From contig NC_080718.1 of the NCBI RefSeq assembly GCF_019097595.1, forward strand, positions 13,682,157 through 13,746,156: a stretch of 64,000 nucleotides of DNA, in the 5' to 3' direction. The stretch is from Hemibagrus wyckioides. Lineage: Eukaryota > Chordata > Actinopteri > Siluriformes > Bagridae. This document shows positions 1 through 16,878 of the stretch, one piece after another; the stretch's first letter is position 1, and each line of letters starts with the position of its first letter. The notes under the pieces are model-generated. The model was not told the DNA's origin. It did no database searches and worked only from the letters and a program-made list of their open reading frames with translations. The translations under genes were made by a program, and so were the position numbers.

Positions 1-988
1 AAACTCTTGCAGCATTGGGAAAGCTAATGAGTAGGATGCAGTTCCTCTGCAGCACGTGAAGCATGATTTTTATATAAGTGCTTGTTGAAGAAGTCCTGGT
101 CCCAAGCAATTTGGACACTGGTCATGTCCATCATCCAGCAGAAATCAGCACTGTGCCCTGGTATACAGGATACTAGGAAATTTTTTACAAGAGTTCACAG
201 AAAGTTAGAATTCATTAACATAATTTTATGTTATTAATTATTCTGCATATGAAGCACCCAAGAGTCTAAGCATCTTACACAAGGCAGTCAAATAAGATGC
301 CAGTACAACTCTCCATGACAGTTTTATTATCGTTCACAAGGATCTTTGAGTTGCATTCTTTCTACATTTTCTTCCTCATCAAAACACAAACAGGAAAGAG
401 GCATGAAGTAGTGGAGGCAAATTATAGTCTTCACAGTCTACTGAGGATACACATGTCAGGGCAGTCACAAGGTGGTGACTTTACTGTTAATGTTCAGCTG
501 GGGAACAAGCACATTGAAAAATCTCACTAGTTTTGAAAGGAGCTGCCTTTACCTCAGATTAGAGTTTTATTTTATGACCTATAATGCATGTTTGCATTAT
601 AGTTTTTGCACCAAGGTACATTTCATGTCTATTTTGTTCTGCTATAAAAGAGAGGACATAATAAGTTTGTTTTAATGTCCAAATGGTGTCCAAATAAAGA
701 AAACGGTCTTTATAAGGAGCCAAAATATTTAGCTGTTTTATTTTCAGCTAAACAGAAGCAAAAATCATTTATTCAAATGTTTAGAAGTTGTACCTTGTAT
801 TTGGGTTGAATAAGCCTGGAGATCTCTGTGCTAAAGTATAATATTTGTATAATATAATAGCTGAGCTTTATAACCAGAGTAAGAAATAAATCGGACATGG
901 TAAAGAGGAGCAGCCATAAAAAAGTCACAGAAATGTCTGTGATCAAAGACACAGAAATGTATTTAATGTAAGTGTGTGTTTCTTTTAG
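1..988. other. TMEM62 intron sequence, no exon seen
   Basis: This AT-rich stretch lies upstream of the first recognisable TMEM62 exon. No open frame here resembles the TMEM62 phosphoesterase domain, and no splice-flanked segment joins the exon at 989. It is best read as part of an intron. Confidence 0.6.
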
Positions 989-3547
989 GCACGGATCGCT
1001 TTTGTAGCAGTCGTGTTGCTGAACGTGGGCATCCTGGTTGCCTTCAGATTCTTGCAGATGCCCGCTGCCCGAGGTGCGGCTCAGTGGTAAATATGGCAAA
1101 AAAAAAAAAAAAATTGAAACCAATCTACAGTGAATACTATGCCACATACACACTGTCTTTTCAGGGATGCTCTCTCAGGCCGTTTTGTCCATACACCTTG
1201 TCAGCAAGATCAATGCTTTCTACTACACCTTGCTGCTGTTCAATCTGTGTACAGCATTAGGTAAGTTAAACCTATTTACATGTTACATTTCCACTCATTT
1301 ATTTGACAGAACTGTTCTAGACATTTCTTACTTACCTTAGCGCGATTAAGACACAAAAATTCAGAGACGAGGCTTGATGAGATGAGGCTTGATCTGAACC
1401 ACAGAGAGACACACACGGCATCACACATACACACACAGCAAAATAACCCACAGGGTAACAGCCACAGAGTAAGGAAGCATGTTATATTCTGGGCAGAGTT
1501 ACAGGGTCAGCACATCCCTGTTTGAAAATTGTAAAGATCCTGAAAATCTTGCCTGCTTGTCCCTCAATTCACAAAGAAAGTTTGTTCTTTTCACTTTCAT
1601 GAGTGTTTTTCATTAGTCCGCTGCTGAAGTTACTAAGAGTTCATAACCACAGTTTGCCATGGTACAGAAAAATAAAAATGCAATGTCCTCTGCCCTGAAA
1701 ACTCCTTCATGTTGGGAAAACATATGAACTGACGCTTATGAAACACTCAACTGTTACAAAACACTCGACACGACCAATGTTAAATAAGCTCCTTACAGAA
1801 GCCCCACAATTAAATCGATTATCCATTTTATTTGAAGCATCTGCTTTATAAAGTCAGTGTGAATTAGCTGTTACTGTAATATAGGATAAAGTGTTTAATA
1901 TAAACCTGTGATTTGAATTAGCTAGCACTTTTGTCAGAGCTGCTCCTGTTATGGAAATAAACTAACAACTTCTGACCAATCAGATTAAATTAAATTTTTA
2001 GATTGTTTCAAACAAATATCTATTTATCAGATAAACTGTTGCATATGTTGTAGATTTAACACATAAACATTACAGTGCATATTCATATCACTCACGCTAT
2101 CTATAAATCATGTGGTTTATAAAGATGCTGTATAGTAAGATTCCAGCATGTCCACAGCTTGTCATATATTTATTTTGGTTAGTGTCAGTTTCTGTATTAA
2201 ACCTGCTTTACGTGGTCTTTCTCAGGGCCGTGGTTCATTGGGGAGGTGATTGATGGACACAATGGAGCTTGCTTTGCTTTCGGTGTGTTCGTTGGTGGGC
2301 ATTTTCTTGAGGGCAGTCTGACCTATGTTGTGGGTGTGATGCAGGTAAGAGCTTTGATTCTTGCATAGTAAGAGGGCTTTGGAAAAAAAAAAAAAAAAAA
2401 CACACAAACTCTGGTCTCTGTGTGGCCTCAGGGTTTTTAAATGGGAGGAAAAAACACTAGACCAACAACAACGGTCTGTCAGTCAGCCATGTTGCCAGTG
2501 AATTCAGAAAGCTTCTCCTCTTGCATAAGCTTTCAGGTGTTCTACCCTAGGCTGTGTGTGTGTGTGTATTTGGGGTGTGGTTTCATTAAAAAGGAAGAGC
2601 TGCAATTGTCTGTCTGGTCAGGATCACAGTGGATCTCAGGATATTAGTGGCTGGAATGCCAGTCCACAGCTAGGCACCAAGGACACACACATTCTCACCT
2701 AGAGGCAATTTAGCATTACCCAGTCTACCTACATACATGTTTGGGAGGTAGGAGGAAACCAGAGAACGTAGAGAACCCGGAGGAAACCCATGCAGACATG
2801 AGACATGTCCAGAAACTCAGAATTTAACCTAAGACCCTGGAGTGGCAAACCTTGGAAAAAGCCTTTGGACTTTAGCTTCCATCACATTCAGTGGTAATAC
2901 TTCTCAGAGTTATAACAGTAGACTTTCCCCACAGGGTCATATAGCTAGCCTTGTTCTGGTGTTGGCACATAACATTTGTGGTGTCTTACTACTATCTTAT
3001 TTGAGGTAGGCCTTATTTGAACTTTAGGGTGCTGCGTTTGTCAATGTTTCTGCTTTAATCTGCTATAGATATATAGATGCACGTTCCTAAACCTGGTCCT
3101 TGAGTGCCCCCTGTACTGCTTCAGCAGACCCAATTCAACTAATCAGCCTTTAATATCCACTTATGTATAAAAAATATAAATACTTATATTAAAAACCCAC
3201 TCTTATGTATTTTTGTTTTTCTTTATGAACATCTACAGTTGATCTTCTTCAACATGCCTCTGACATGCTACCTCTGCTGGAGTGTGCACCAGCGCTACAG
3301 CGGCTGCTCCTTCCGCTCTCATTTCTGTAGGACAGGATCCCGCTGGAGGACTCTGGCTGTACACGTGGTAATGCTGCTTCTCTTCATCTGGCAGGCATAC
3401 TCCTGCTACTTCCTGCTGGAGACCTACGGCCCGTTGGCTTTCTTCCTGTCTCCGGTGCGTACCTGGGCTCTGCTGATGGGTCTGCTGCTCATTTACAAGG
3501 TCTGGAAGGGACCAGCTCCAAGTCCCTCTAATAAGACCAACTCGTAG
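989..3547 (+). CDS. tmem62: TMEM62, transmembrane protein 62, last four coding exons (5' partial)
   Basis: Four exons join in frame: 989-1073, 1165-1260, 2226-2344 and 3239-3547, ending in TAG. Read together they match the C-terminus of vertebrate TMEM62 from memory: a hydrophobic segment (FVAVVLLNVGILVAF), then LVSKINAFYY, PWFIGEVIDG, GHFLEGS, FFNMPL and WQAYSCYFL, each with a close human counterpart. The family has an N-terminal calcineurin-like metallophosphoesterase domain facing the lumen or outside, followed by several membrane helices; only the helical part is here, with about five hydrophobic stretches. The phosphoesterase exons lie left of the window, since nothing coding is seen in 1-988. 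The donor of the first exon is uncertain: GAG|GTGCGG at 1074 keeps the frame, whereas the better-looking GTAAAT at 1087 breaks it. The gene is convergent with PTGR2. Candidate poly(A) signals AATAAA lie at 4530 and just after. The substrate of TMEM62 is not known. Confidence 0.9.
1780..2000. repeat. Dispersed repeat in TMEM62 intron, same family as 52.66 kb
   Basis: Segments around 1860 (gaattagctgttactgtaat) and 1966 (cttctgaccaatcagat) recur almost identically at 52664-52680 and 52713-52731. The same two blocks in the same order at two loci indicate a dispersed family. I recognise the style from other fish genomes but cannot name it. Confidence 0.55.
2600..2875 (+). repeat. LINE/SINE-type 3' tail repeat
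   Basis: The segment contains the wording of a very common fish retroelement tail: a 'ggaatgccagtccacagc' block, a 'caatttagcattacccagtc' block, 'gggaggtaggaggaaacc' and 'acccggaggaaacccatgc', then 'gaccctggag'. It lies in a TMEM62 intron. A related tail in another orientation is at 50.23-50.50 kb. Family assignment (L2-like) is from memory. Confidence 0.7.
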
Positions 3548-4184
3548 CTATGACAGCGAAACTGACCAGTTTTTCAGACACAATTTTAAACATTTTACTG
3601 TTCTACACATTTGTGTGCCATATTCTTCCCCCTCTATCTTTCTACGCAATCGCTACATTACGGAATTGTTCGTATCATAACAGGAGAGCTGGAGAGAGGA
3701 TGTACCACTAAAGCATGGGCATTTTAGTCTACTTGAACACTCATCTTGGGCCACTTCTTTTTTTCAGTAGATTACACTGAAGTATTTTAGCAAATCAACA
3801 AGGTGTGAATTGCCTTGCTCGACTGCCAGACTAAATATTTGATCATTTAGATAAAATACAAATTTGTGGATGAGCACTGAGACTCTTTCACCTGCGTTAT
3901 TGCTTAACCACCAATCACAATATCAGCAATAGTTTAGTTGGGGAAAAAAAAAAAAAAAAAAACTGACCATAGACAGTGACCTTGGTTCTGCTGCGTGGAC
4001 AACATTGAGGTTGTTAAAGCCTTCAACGTATTTTTGTTCTGTTTGTTCACATGATTTCCTGTAACTAATACAAATAGTTTATTCCACTGGGCTTTCAAAG
4101 CCAGTCCCAAGTCCTGATTAAAATGGATGGGTTTCCAAATCAAATATGCGTATCAATATCAAATATGGAGATAATCCAGTGGTA

Positions 4185-4268
4185 CTCATGGTACTCGAGG
4201 TATCTTGGCAGTCCTGGGATTCAAACTTACAACCTTCCAACCAGTGGAACAACATTTTGTAAAGCAAA
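4185..4268 (-). repeat. tRNA-derived SINE fragment
   Basis: Read on the minus strand, the piece holds a B-box-like GTTTGAATCCCAGG preceded by 'ggttggaaggttgtaa' and followed by 'actgccaagatacc', the layout of the fish tRNA-SINE seen more completely at 54.4 kb. Only the head part is present. Confidence 0.55.
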
Positions 4269-6289
4269 GGTCAAATGACATCAGGTTGAGACTAGCGGTG
4301 TGATCTCATGCCATCAGGAGCTTTTCACTTTCATGCTGCCGTTTGTTCATTTGTTCTTTCGTTTTCTTACTTTCTTTTGTTCTTGGTAACTGTCTGGTCA
4401 GGGTCACAGTGGATAAATTAGGCGTCTAGTATTTTTAGTTTTATAATTTTGTAAACTAGAACTACAGACCAACTGCATTCATTAGAAATGTTGCTGGCAG
4501 GTACAAACTGAATCATAACTGTGAACAGGAATAAAATTTGGTGACACTCTTTCTCTAATAAAATAATAATAAATCTCAAAATAGAAAAAAATGTGCAAAT
4601 TAGGCCATGCCCACTTTAAATCTGAATACAAATACGGCTGTTTACAGCACTAAACACACACACACAAATAATTTATATATATATATATTATTTGTTGTTA
4701 TGTTACACCCACGTTGTATTTATGAATACAGAAACCTAATGTATAACACATGATCCCATTGTTTCTGCTGTGATGAAATTTCATCAGGCTCATCAGAACA
4801 TGTGTTTGTTTTGGGTCACAAACCATTTGTAGAGGACTATACAGATTAACCTCATGAGATTTCTTAGACTAGCAAAGGAAAAACTGGTATCTATGGAGAA
4901 GGTATACGAGTGCCTGAGCTGTATCCTAGACATAATACACCACTATATGCTTTATTTATTGTATGACACTGGAAGAGATCCCTGATCTCACTGAATAGGA
5001 CCAGTGTTGTAGTAAAAAAAAAAAGAGTGTGAAGATAAACTGGATGTAGGACTGCTTCATAGATCAAGATGCAAGAAAAGACAATCAGCAGTGTGTTTAT
5101 ACACTTGGAGCTCATTAAAGTGTAGACCCACTGAATTTTTTTTTTTTTAAAGTTTCTCATTCTGCACTTCAGCTGGATTGGATAAACACGGTTTGGAAAA
5201 CTAAAGGGAACAATCCATGCAACATAATCAATGCATAACAGTCATGTTGTACAGAAGGAGCTAAAGATAGAGGGAATATTACAGTGTTTATGTTGAGGAT
5301 GTTTTTACCATGTAATCCACTTATTTTCTATAAATGCTGCGATAAATTTGGTGTGGTAGATTTCTTTTTGTTGTGCTTTTGTTGATTTGTGTTTTGATTA
5401 CCTGCAACTCAGTTCAGGTCTCTCGGGAATGTAAAGACTCTAGATTATCTATGAACAATGTGAAGGGTTTCAAATGGTTTCTTTTTTGGTTTTGGGTTAT
5501 TCATTTAGAACAATATGTGACTCAATCTTTATTCATTTACAGTTGTGATGAAGTGACTACTTGAAACAATCATTTGAAATAATATACTTTATTTATAATG
5601 AAGTATATTATTAATAAATTATAAATAATTTATCATTATTTTTTATGCATATTGATTTGATTGTTTTTTTAAGTACTGTGCTGTTGTTTATGCCCATTTC
5701 CTTGTATGTAGAACAAGTTTGAAGTCCCTTGAATGCTAATGATTACTGCTCAGATAGTGGAAATTTGATTACACACTGATTGGTGAGCGAGTCAATGTGC
5801 TCACCGGTCAAGCCGAATGCTAGTGATGACTTAAACATGTTTGGTCCTTAGAATTTGCCTTTCTGACAAAATAAACAAATGAAAAGTAAGCGATTTTTAT
5901 TTTTAATACTTTCCACTTTTATTACATACACCACTTTTTAATCAAAGGCACTAGTTATACACACAGGTAAACATTTCTGGTAAACCCCTTGGAAGATAAT
6001 TGCTATGATTCTGCAGTTAAAACATTTAAAAAAAAAGTTAATTTTCAGGCACAAACAGCCTTTTTACTATGATCCAAGAAAAACAGCAATGTTCTCAGTG
6101 TGATTAGTGACTGTTGGGGAAAAAAATATTTTAGTGACATGTTTTCCAGAAAAAACAGCTCATTTGCTGCGATTTAAGTAGACCTGACCTTCATGTGAAC
6201 CATTTTCAAGACAGCGTCCACCACAGCACACCATGATCATCATGTTCTCAATATACATGTTAGTGTTATGTAGACACATCACACTTATA

Positions 6290-6787
6290 CACTATATTGC
6301 TAAAGGTTTTGGGGCACCCCTCCAAATCATTGAACTCGGGTGTTGTTTATCAGTGGTTGGGCTTGGCCCCTTAGTTCCAGTGAAAGGAACTCTTAATGCT
6401 TCAGCATACCAAGACATTATGGACAATTTCATGCTCCCAACTTTGTGGACTCTCAGTCTCCGCTCTTATTCATCCCAATGGTGTTCTATCGGGTTGAGGT
6501 CAGGACTCTGTGTAGGCCAGTCAAGTTCCTCCACATAAAACTCACTCATCCATGTCTTTATGGACCTTGCTTTGTGCACTGGTGTGCAGTCATGTTGGAA
6601 CAGGAAGGGGTCATCCCCAAACTGTTCCCACAAAGTTGGGAGCATGAAATTGTCCAAAATGTCTTGGTATGTTGAAGCATTAAGCGTTCCCTTCACTGGA
6701 ACTAAGAGGCCAAGCCAAACCCCCTGAAATGCAGCACCTGAATTCAATGAATTGGTTTGGTGTCCCAAAACATTTGACATTTTAGTG
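6290..6787. mobile_element. Foldback derivative of a Tc1-like transposon
   Basis: Both ends are Tc1-type terminal repeats (cactatattgctaaaggtt at 6290; its complement ends at 6787). The left arm 6290-6448 reads the transposon forward; the right arm 6628-6787 reads the same stretch in reverse, so the two arms of about 160 bp pair with each other. The 179-bp loop plus right arm still encodes, on the minus strand, the C-terminal half of a Tc1 transposase: FQHDCTPVHKARSI holding the second catalytic Asp and SPDLNPIEHHWDE holding the third acidic residue. The N-terminal half with the first Asp is gone, so the copy is inactive. The same transposase segment is found at 40.12-40.37 kb. Confidence 0.8.
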
Positions 6788-6928
6788 TTCCAGTGCAGGG
6801 TAAGATTATACTATAATACAGTAATAGTATACTATATTATAGTAATTGAAACTGAAAAGTAAATAAGATATACAAAGCTGCTTGAAGGGGGGGGGGGGAT
6901 AAACAGCATCCTCTGCAGGTGACGTGGC

Positions 6929-11526
<4,598 letters not shown>

Positions 11527-14500
11527 CTTAATAAATAAAAAAAAAAACACTTATCAAGGCGAATAGTTAACGTTACATAATATCAACAAAACGTTTCTAA
11601 AACTTTGGCCTCGTTCACTTACAATAACGGCTGCTCATGGGCCGTGTCCCAAACCGCTCTCTACGCACTAAAAATGTCAAACGAAGTAACGCGCCAATGT
11701 CAGCTTACTAGCTTGTCATACTTCTTAGTATGAATGCATGTGATTTGGGATGCAGCCCAGCGCTCATAAAGTGCTGCGAACTGACGTTTCCCTTTTAAAG
11801 CAGCTTTTAAAACAACATAATATGTCATCTGTGGATACGCATTAAATAGGCGTGCTATTTAGTGAAATAATACACATTTAATGGTTTAGAAACAAAGTAA
11901 ACGAGCCCAAATTTTGGCTTGACATCCGGTCCTGCTAAAACGGATGTCAAAATAAAAGTTTGTGAACGTAATATTTTCAAATCAAATACGACAAAGAAAT
12001 ACATACAAAAGCGGAATTAATCATTATGCAAAGGATCTTACAACGCAGATAAAACACTAAAGATATTTAACATTATTTTATTAGTTCAATAAACAGTTTT
12101 ACTAAATGCAAAACAAAAAACTCAAAGTATGCAATAGTGAACAGTTTCCGAACCCCGCCCTTCCTGGGTAAAAATGGGTGTGGTAGAGCAAAAAAATGGA
12201 ACAGTAAAATGGGCGGGGCTATGGTTACCGCAAGACCAGCGTTGGAACCAGATCGATAAAGCTGTGAACGTGTTTTGTTTTTCTCACAATGAATACAAAA
12301 TTACTGCTAATGCTGTTTAGGAAATAAATACGAAGGTGACAATAAACCTCAGTCAAACGTCTTAGACCATTAGGTTATTAATGCACATTCCGGGATTTAA
12401 ATTGATTGTGAAAAGGCTCCATCAAACACACACCCACGCGCGTGAAGCAGCACGCGTATTAAAATCCTTAAAACACTTATGAGTTAATGAATGCGCTTTG
12501 AAAGCACGTGACGATCTACGCCGCCGCTTATTGGCCAATGAATAATAATGCCAGGCAGTGCTGGGAGTGTATGTTATTTGGGTCAGACGTCTCAATCTGG
12601 ATGTGCCAGATTATAAAGCTTCATCTCCAGTGTAGTAAACAATTAACCGTTGGCTGTTTCAGTAGCTTACATACCATCTTACCCTTCCAGAGGCAATGCT
12701 TATAACAGCTTATAAGAAAACTTCAAATGCTTTCTGGAAATGCATTTCTAGCTGATCAATGCAGGATCAAACATTACCTATCTATCACTCCAGCAGTGTA
12801 TCTTATTATATCCACTGGTTATTGCAGTGCCTACTGCGAAAAGCACTCCTTTTAAAAATACTCATGCATATTTAAAATACAATACTATTCATACAGAACC
12901 TTTTTCAGGGCTAGATCCGATTTAAAGCGATGTGCTCATGTTACAAAGTAGGAAGTGACGCTGGAAAGTTTTTTTTTTTTTCCCTCCTCCGCGCCTGAAA
13001 GCAGAGTTCATAAAGCTGATTGTACCGCAGACGTGCTACGTGAAATATTGAGGTACTGTAAGAACCATATTTCCTGTGTGTTCATTTTAAATGCATTCTT
13101 GATGTAGAGGCGAGTTGGAGATGGTGCAAAATGTCGGAAGATGATCCTGAGCTTCACTTTTAATGCACTGGGTGTTTCCTTGTAGAGATGACAGAAGTGC
13201 AGGTCCAAACTACTGTAGATGCTTCCTGCACACTATAAACCAACACAGGGGAGCCACAGTATGTTGGAGGATTTTGTTAAAAGCACGGGATGCTATCAAA
13301 AACAGAAATGATTTTCTTTTTCAGAATAAATAGATTTTATTTTTAGGGAATTCCCCCTGGGGTTGTTATACTAAAGAGGGAGCTCATGCTATATGCAACT
13401 GTCTTAGAGACTTTCTGATACCTACCATCCTGCTTGTTTAGTTTTATATGCAAGTCCAATATTTTTTAGTGATTTGCAATGTACAGTATTTTAACTAGTA
13501 AGTAACATTTGCATAACACATAACTGTTACCTTATATAAAATAACGCCTCATCTTTACCCGAGCACATAAATAAATGTTTCATAGATTAGATTGCTTACC
13601 CACTTTAAATATGCTCAAGAAGCGTAGCACGGTATCAAGAACCGCTGCAATGAATGTTTGTTGGCTTTGCACTTTATTTTAAGCCACAGCATGCACACAC
13701 TCTTGACACATGGCTGTTGGGGCCCAGTGTCTCCTTTCTCTTGGCAAGCATGCTTGGTCATGCCTGTAGCTGTTGTTCTGAACTGCTCTGTAGCCTACAC
13801 ATAGAGCAGTAATATGTTAGTAATCGGTGCTTAGATGTGAAGCACTCTTCAGTTGTTGTTTTCGGTTGAGAAAAGACATTTCTATGAAATATAGTAAATA
13901 CATTTCACTTGTACTTGCTCACGCTACTGTTTACTCATAGTTGGTTTTCATGGGGTAGTATTAGAAGGATGTGGTTTATGATTATCTGAACTCCTATACC
14001 ATATCCATACTCGGGTACTGAAATACATCTTTCGTGTAGATTAATGCTGTGTTTTAAAGAATCCAAGCAATATTTTTTTTTACATTGTTAAAAGTGGTGC
14101 CATTACAAAAGGTAATCTGTTCTAGGCATATTAGCTGTAGCCAGCCATGCAGGTCACAGCAGGGGGGATCTCAAATGTTTTGCAGCCATTTGGTATAAGA
14201 AAAGATTCCTTTACAGGACCTACAGATTTATTGTATGGACACAACGAAACTATTCAACTTATTTTTATTCCCAAACCATCAACCTTAAGATATCAAACCA
14301 GTTAAAATATGTTAAAAGTTTTATATCAATTTAACATCACTTTTTTTATTATTTAAATGTGTATCAAAAATGTTCCTGTGCTTTTTAGGTTAGGTGAATG
14401 AATGAATGAAATACATAACTGCTAAAACCCATTCATTTGAAGTGATCAATCAAACCAGTGTTTCTCCACAATGGCATTTTCGAGAACCATACTGATTTAC

Positions 14501-15123
14501 AGGAAGTTCTGGCTGTAAAAACACTGAGTGTTCATTTGCTTTGCTCGAAATTCTGTTGATTATGGCCTCCTCCTCCTTTCACTCTTTCTCGTCTGTTTCC
14601 TTCTTCCCCAAAGCCTGCAGCGGTCATATACAGTAATGGATTTATAGGTGGCTGTGTTGGAGAGTTATTTGGAGAGTTGGTTCCTCACTCACGCTTCAAC
14701 ACCGCATTTTCCCCTCTGACGGAATTTCCCGCACGACCCCAGCGCGTTTGCTGTACTCTCAGCCCCACATGGAAGTCACGGCCTAATATGGTAGCGGAAG
14801 TAGGCGAGGCCAAGTGGACTGGAGGATCACAAGACTGGAGCTGAAACAGAAATGTGTTGTTCGATATAGTGATTATGGACTGCGCCTTAAGAAAAAAAAA
14901 AGCCCGAAGACGTGTATGCAGATAAACGCAACCAGGGTGCACTTTTCTAACATCTGGTGGCTCTTTGTTTTTGCACAGAAGCTGTCCGATTTCTACACGG
15001 AATCCTCTTTATCTTTGCGAAAGTCTACCTCTTGAGTAACACGGGAGTGAGGTCAGCATAGCATGACTCAACCTTGGATGTGCATGCAGTCATTTCTGGG
15101 CTATTGCTTTCCCAGCTTGGCGC
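11527..15123. promoter_or_regulatory. Divergent PTGR2-MIDEAS upstream region
   Basis: No coding exon is seen. Candidate control elements: GC boxes CCCCGCCC at 12153 and GGGCGGGGC at 12211; an E-box CACGTGAC at 12505; a palindromic double CCAAT box attggccaat at 12530; ETS-like ACATCCGGT at 11922 and GCGGAAGT near 14795. PTGR2 most likely starts between about 11.6 and 12.2 kb and MIDEAS in 14.6-15.1 kb. Start sites cannot be fixed from sequence alone. Confidence 0.45.
11639..11758. mobile_element. Short MITE at the PTGR2 leader exon
   Basis: The ends gggccgtgtcccaaa (11639-11653) and tttgggatgcagccc (11744-11758) are imperfect inverted repeats, 12 of 15 positions pairing. GCTCAT occurs just outside both ends (11633-11638 and 11762-11767) as a possible target duplication. 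The element touches the putative 5' leader exon whose donor lies at 11621. Confidence 0.5.
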
Positions 15124-16842
15124 ATGGACACACTGGAGTTTTTCTCTCAGCGATCCCTGGAGAAAGCGGTAAGATTTTTTTTTTATTATGATTATTAAGA
15201 TTAATTAGCGTCTGCAGACTAGATCGTGGTTCTGTTTACCAAAATGGTGGACACTTTAAACCAACCCATTGCGCGCCGAGTAGATTTGTAAACAACTTGG
15301 GCTCCGTCTGCCTGAGTTCTCCGCCGGAGCTAACTTGCTAAATTGTAACGTTAACAGTTTCGATGTGTCTGTGCAAAAGAAAGGGGTGAAAAGGAAACAC
15401 GGGCTACATTTGACATTGCGTAACGTTACTTGTACAACGATCGGTAACTGTAGAGCTTAGTCATATCGAAAGCTACAACTGTTTCTTTTAGTTACGTTTA
15501 TAGAGTTGACAACTCTTTCTCTAACTGAAGGCAGCTCTGTCGGCTCAGCAGGCTGCGACTGCGCCGCTTTCCTCCTACTACGGTCACTTTTATCATCCTG
15601 TGCTGGCCCTTTACATGGCGTATTGTTGTCGCACTTTGTTGCAGTGTGCCATGGAGTTAGTGAATGTATAATCCCGTTTCTGCAACAAAAGACTTCTCGT
15701 AAATCGCTCTGAGCTGGCTGGTCTCCGGAGAAGGGGGCTCCTGCATGGGCACTGGCTCACAGAGGAGAGTGCGCAACGCCGAGCTCCCAGTGCAGGAGTG
15801 CAAAAATCGCATTTCCTTGTCAAGCATGGTGCTTGGACTGTTTTCAATTCAGGGCATTAAGTGATGGCACTTTGTTGACAATTCAAGCTTATCTGTCGCC
15901 TGGTGTGTCTGTCTGTATACCTATTCTGGCATTGCATGCTTCCTGCGCTCTCAGAAAAAAATAATACTAAACTGTACCTTTCCTTGTTGTCATCTTTTGT
16001 ACCTTTTACAATGTATTTTCACATGGAAGTGCGACTGTACTGTATTTTAAAATAATAATAAATAAAGTTTCAATTACCTTGTAAAGTCAGAAAAAAAAAC
16101 AACTAAACTGTAGGCCTACCTTTCCTTGTCTCTGGCGTGGTTAGCCTGAACGGTAGACCTTTTCTACGTGGAATGGCGTGGATATAATGCACCTAAATGA
16201 GTTACGTTAAAATGCGTATACCACATGTAGAAAATGTGTAGCTGATCTCGATTCGTTTCTTTGGAATGTAATACCCCCTCGTAAAACTGTTTACATTTAT
16301 CATCTATATGCAGCTCCAAACCTAGTGGTATACTACTGTACAGAGGAGTAGCTTGTGTCTCTCTAAAACCACGTTGTTTGCCATATATTTGCTATGGCAG
16401 TACGCTGAAGTATGTGGCTCTGACCTCTCCAGCCCTAGGTGCTGTTCTTGTCCACACGTGGGGCTGCCTAGCAGAAACCAGAGCCTTTACTGCTCTCATT
16501 ATATTTGTCGGTTGCCAACTGTACAGCTCGAAATGTCAAGAACATTTGCCTTAAAACAATTTACACACGACTCTGCACGCCTTGCTCGGTGCCTTGTACG
16601 AACATGCTGCATATCCTTAATTACGATGGTCTGCATGATCACTGTTGCTTCATAGATGTGATGGTGCTTTTCAAGGTTGCACGGTTGCAATAAATGCATA
16701 AACAGATCCTTTGCCAATGTTTTCTGTTGCAGTATCATCAGAGTGCAAATGCAAATCACTGTGTGATCTATGAGCATGCTGGGCCCCCCCCACCCTCATA
16801 CATTCTCTGCTCACTTCTTCTAAGCAAAGGCAATCCAGAGCA

Positions 16843-16878
16843 CTGTTTTTGTTGTTGTTGTTGTTGTTGTTGTTGTTT
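16843..16878. repeat. (GTT)n microsatellite
   Basis: About twelve GTT units in the MIDEAS 5' intron. Confidence 0.9.

Larger units (their letters stand above)
3548..6928. other. Convergent intergenic region TMEM62 / PTGR2
   Basis: It contains the TMEM62 3' UTR, the PTGR2 3' UTR and repeats. On the + strand AATAAA at 4530-4535 could end TMEM62. On the - strand the nearest AATAAA-type signals below the PTGR2 stop are TTTATT near 5898 and 5927, which would place the 6290-6787 foldback element inside the PTGR2 3' UTR. No further coding sequence is seen. Confidence 0.55.

Noticed and set aside
15506..15847. Open frames on both strands right of the MIDEAS leader exon
   Set aside because: No orthologue, no supporting splice sites in phase; probably CpG-rich first-intron sequence with few stops.
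16353..16777. ORFs up to 100 codons on both strands
   Set aside because: No domain or phase-consistent splice partners; inside the MIDEAS 5' intron.
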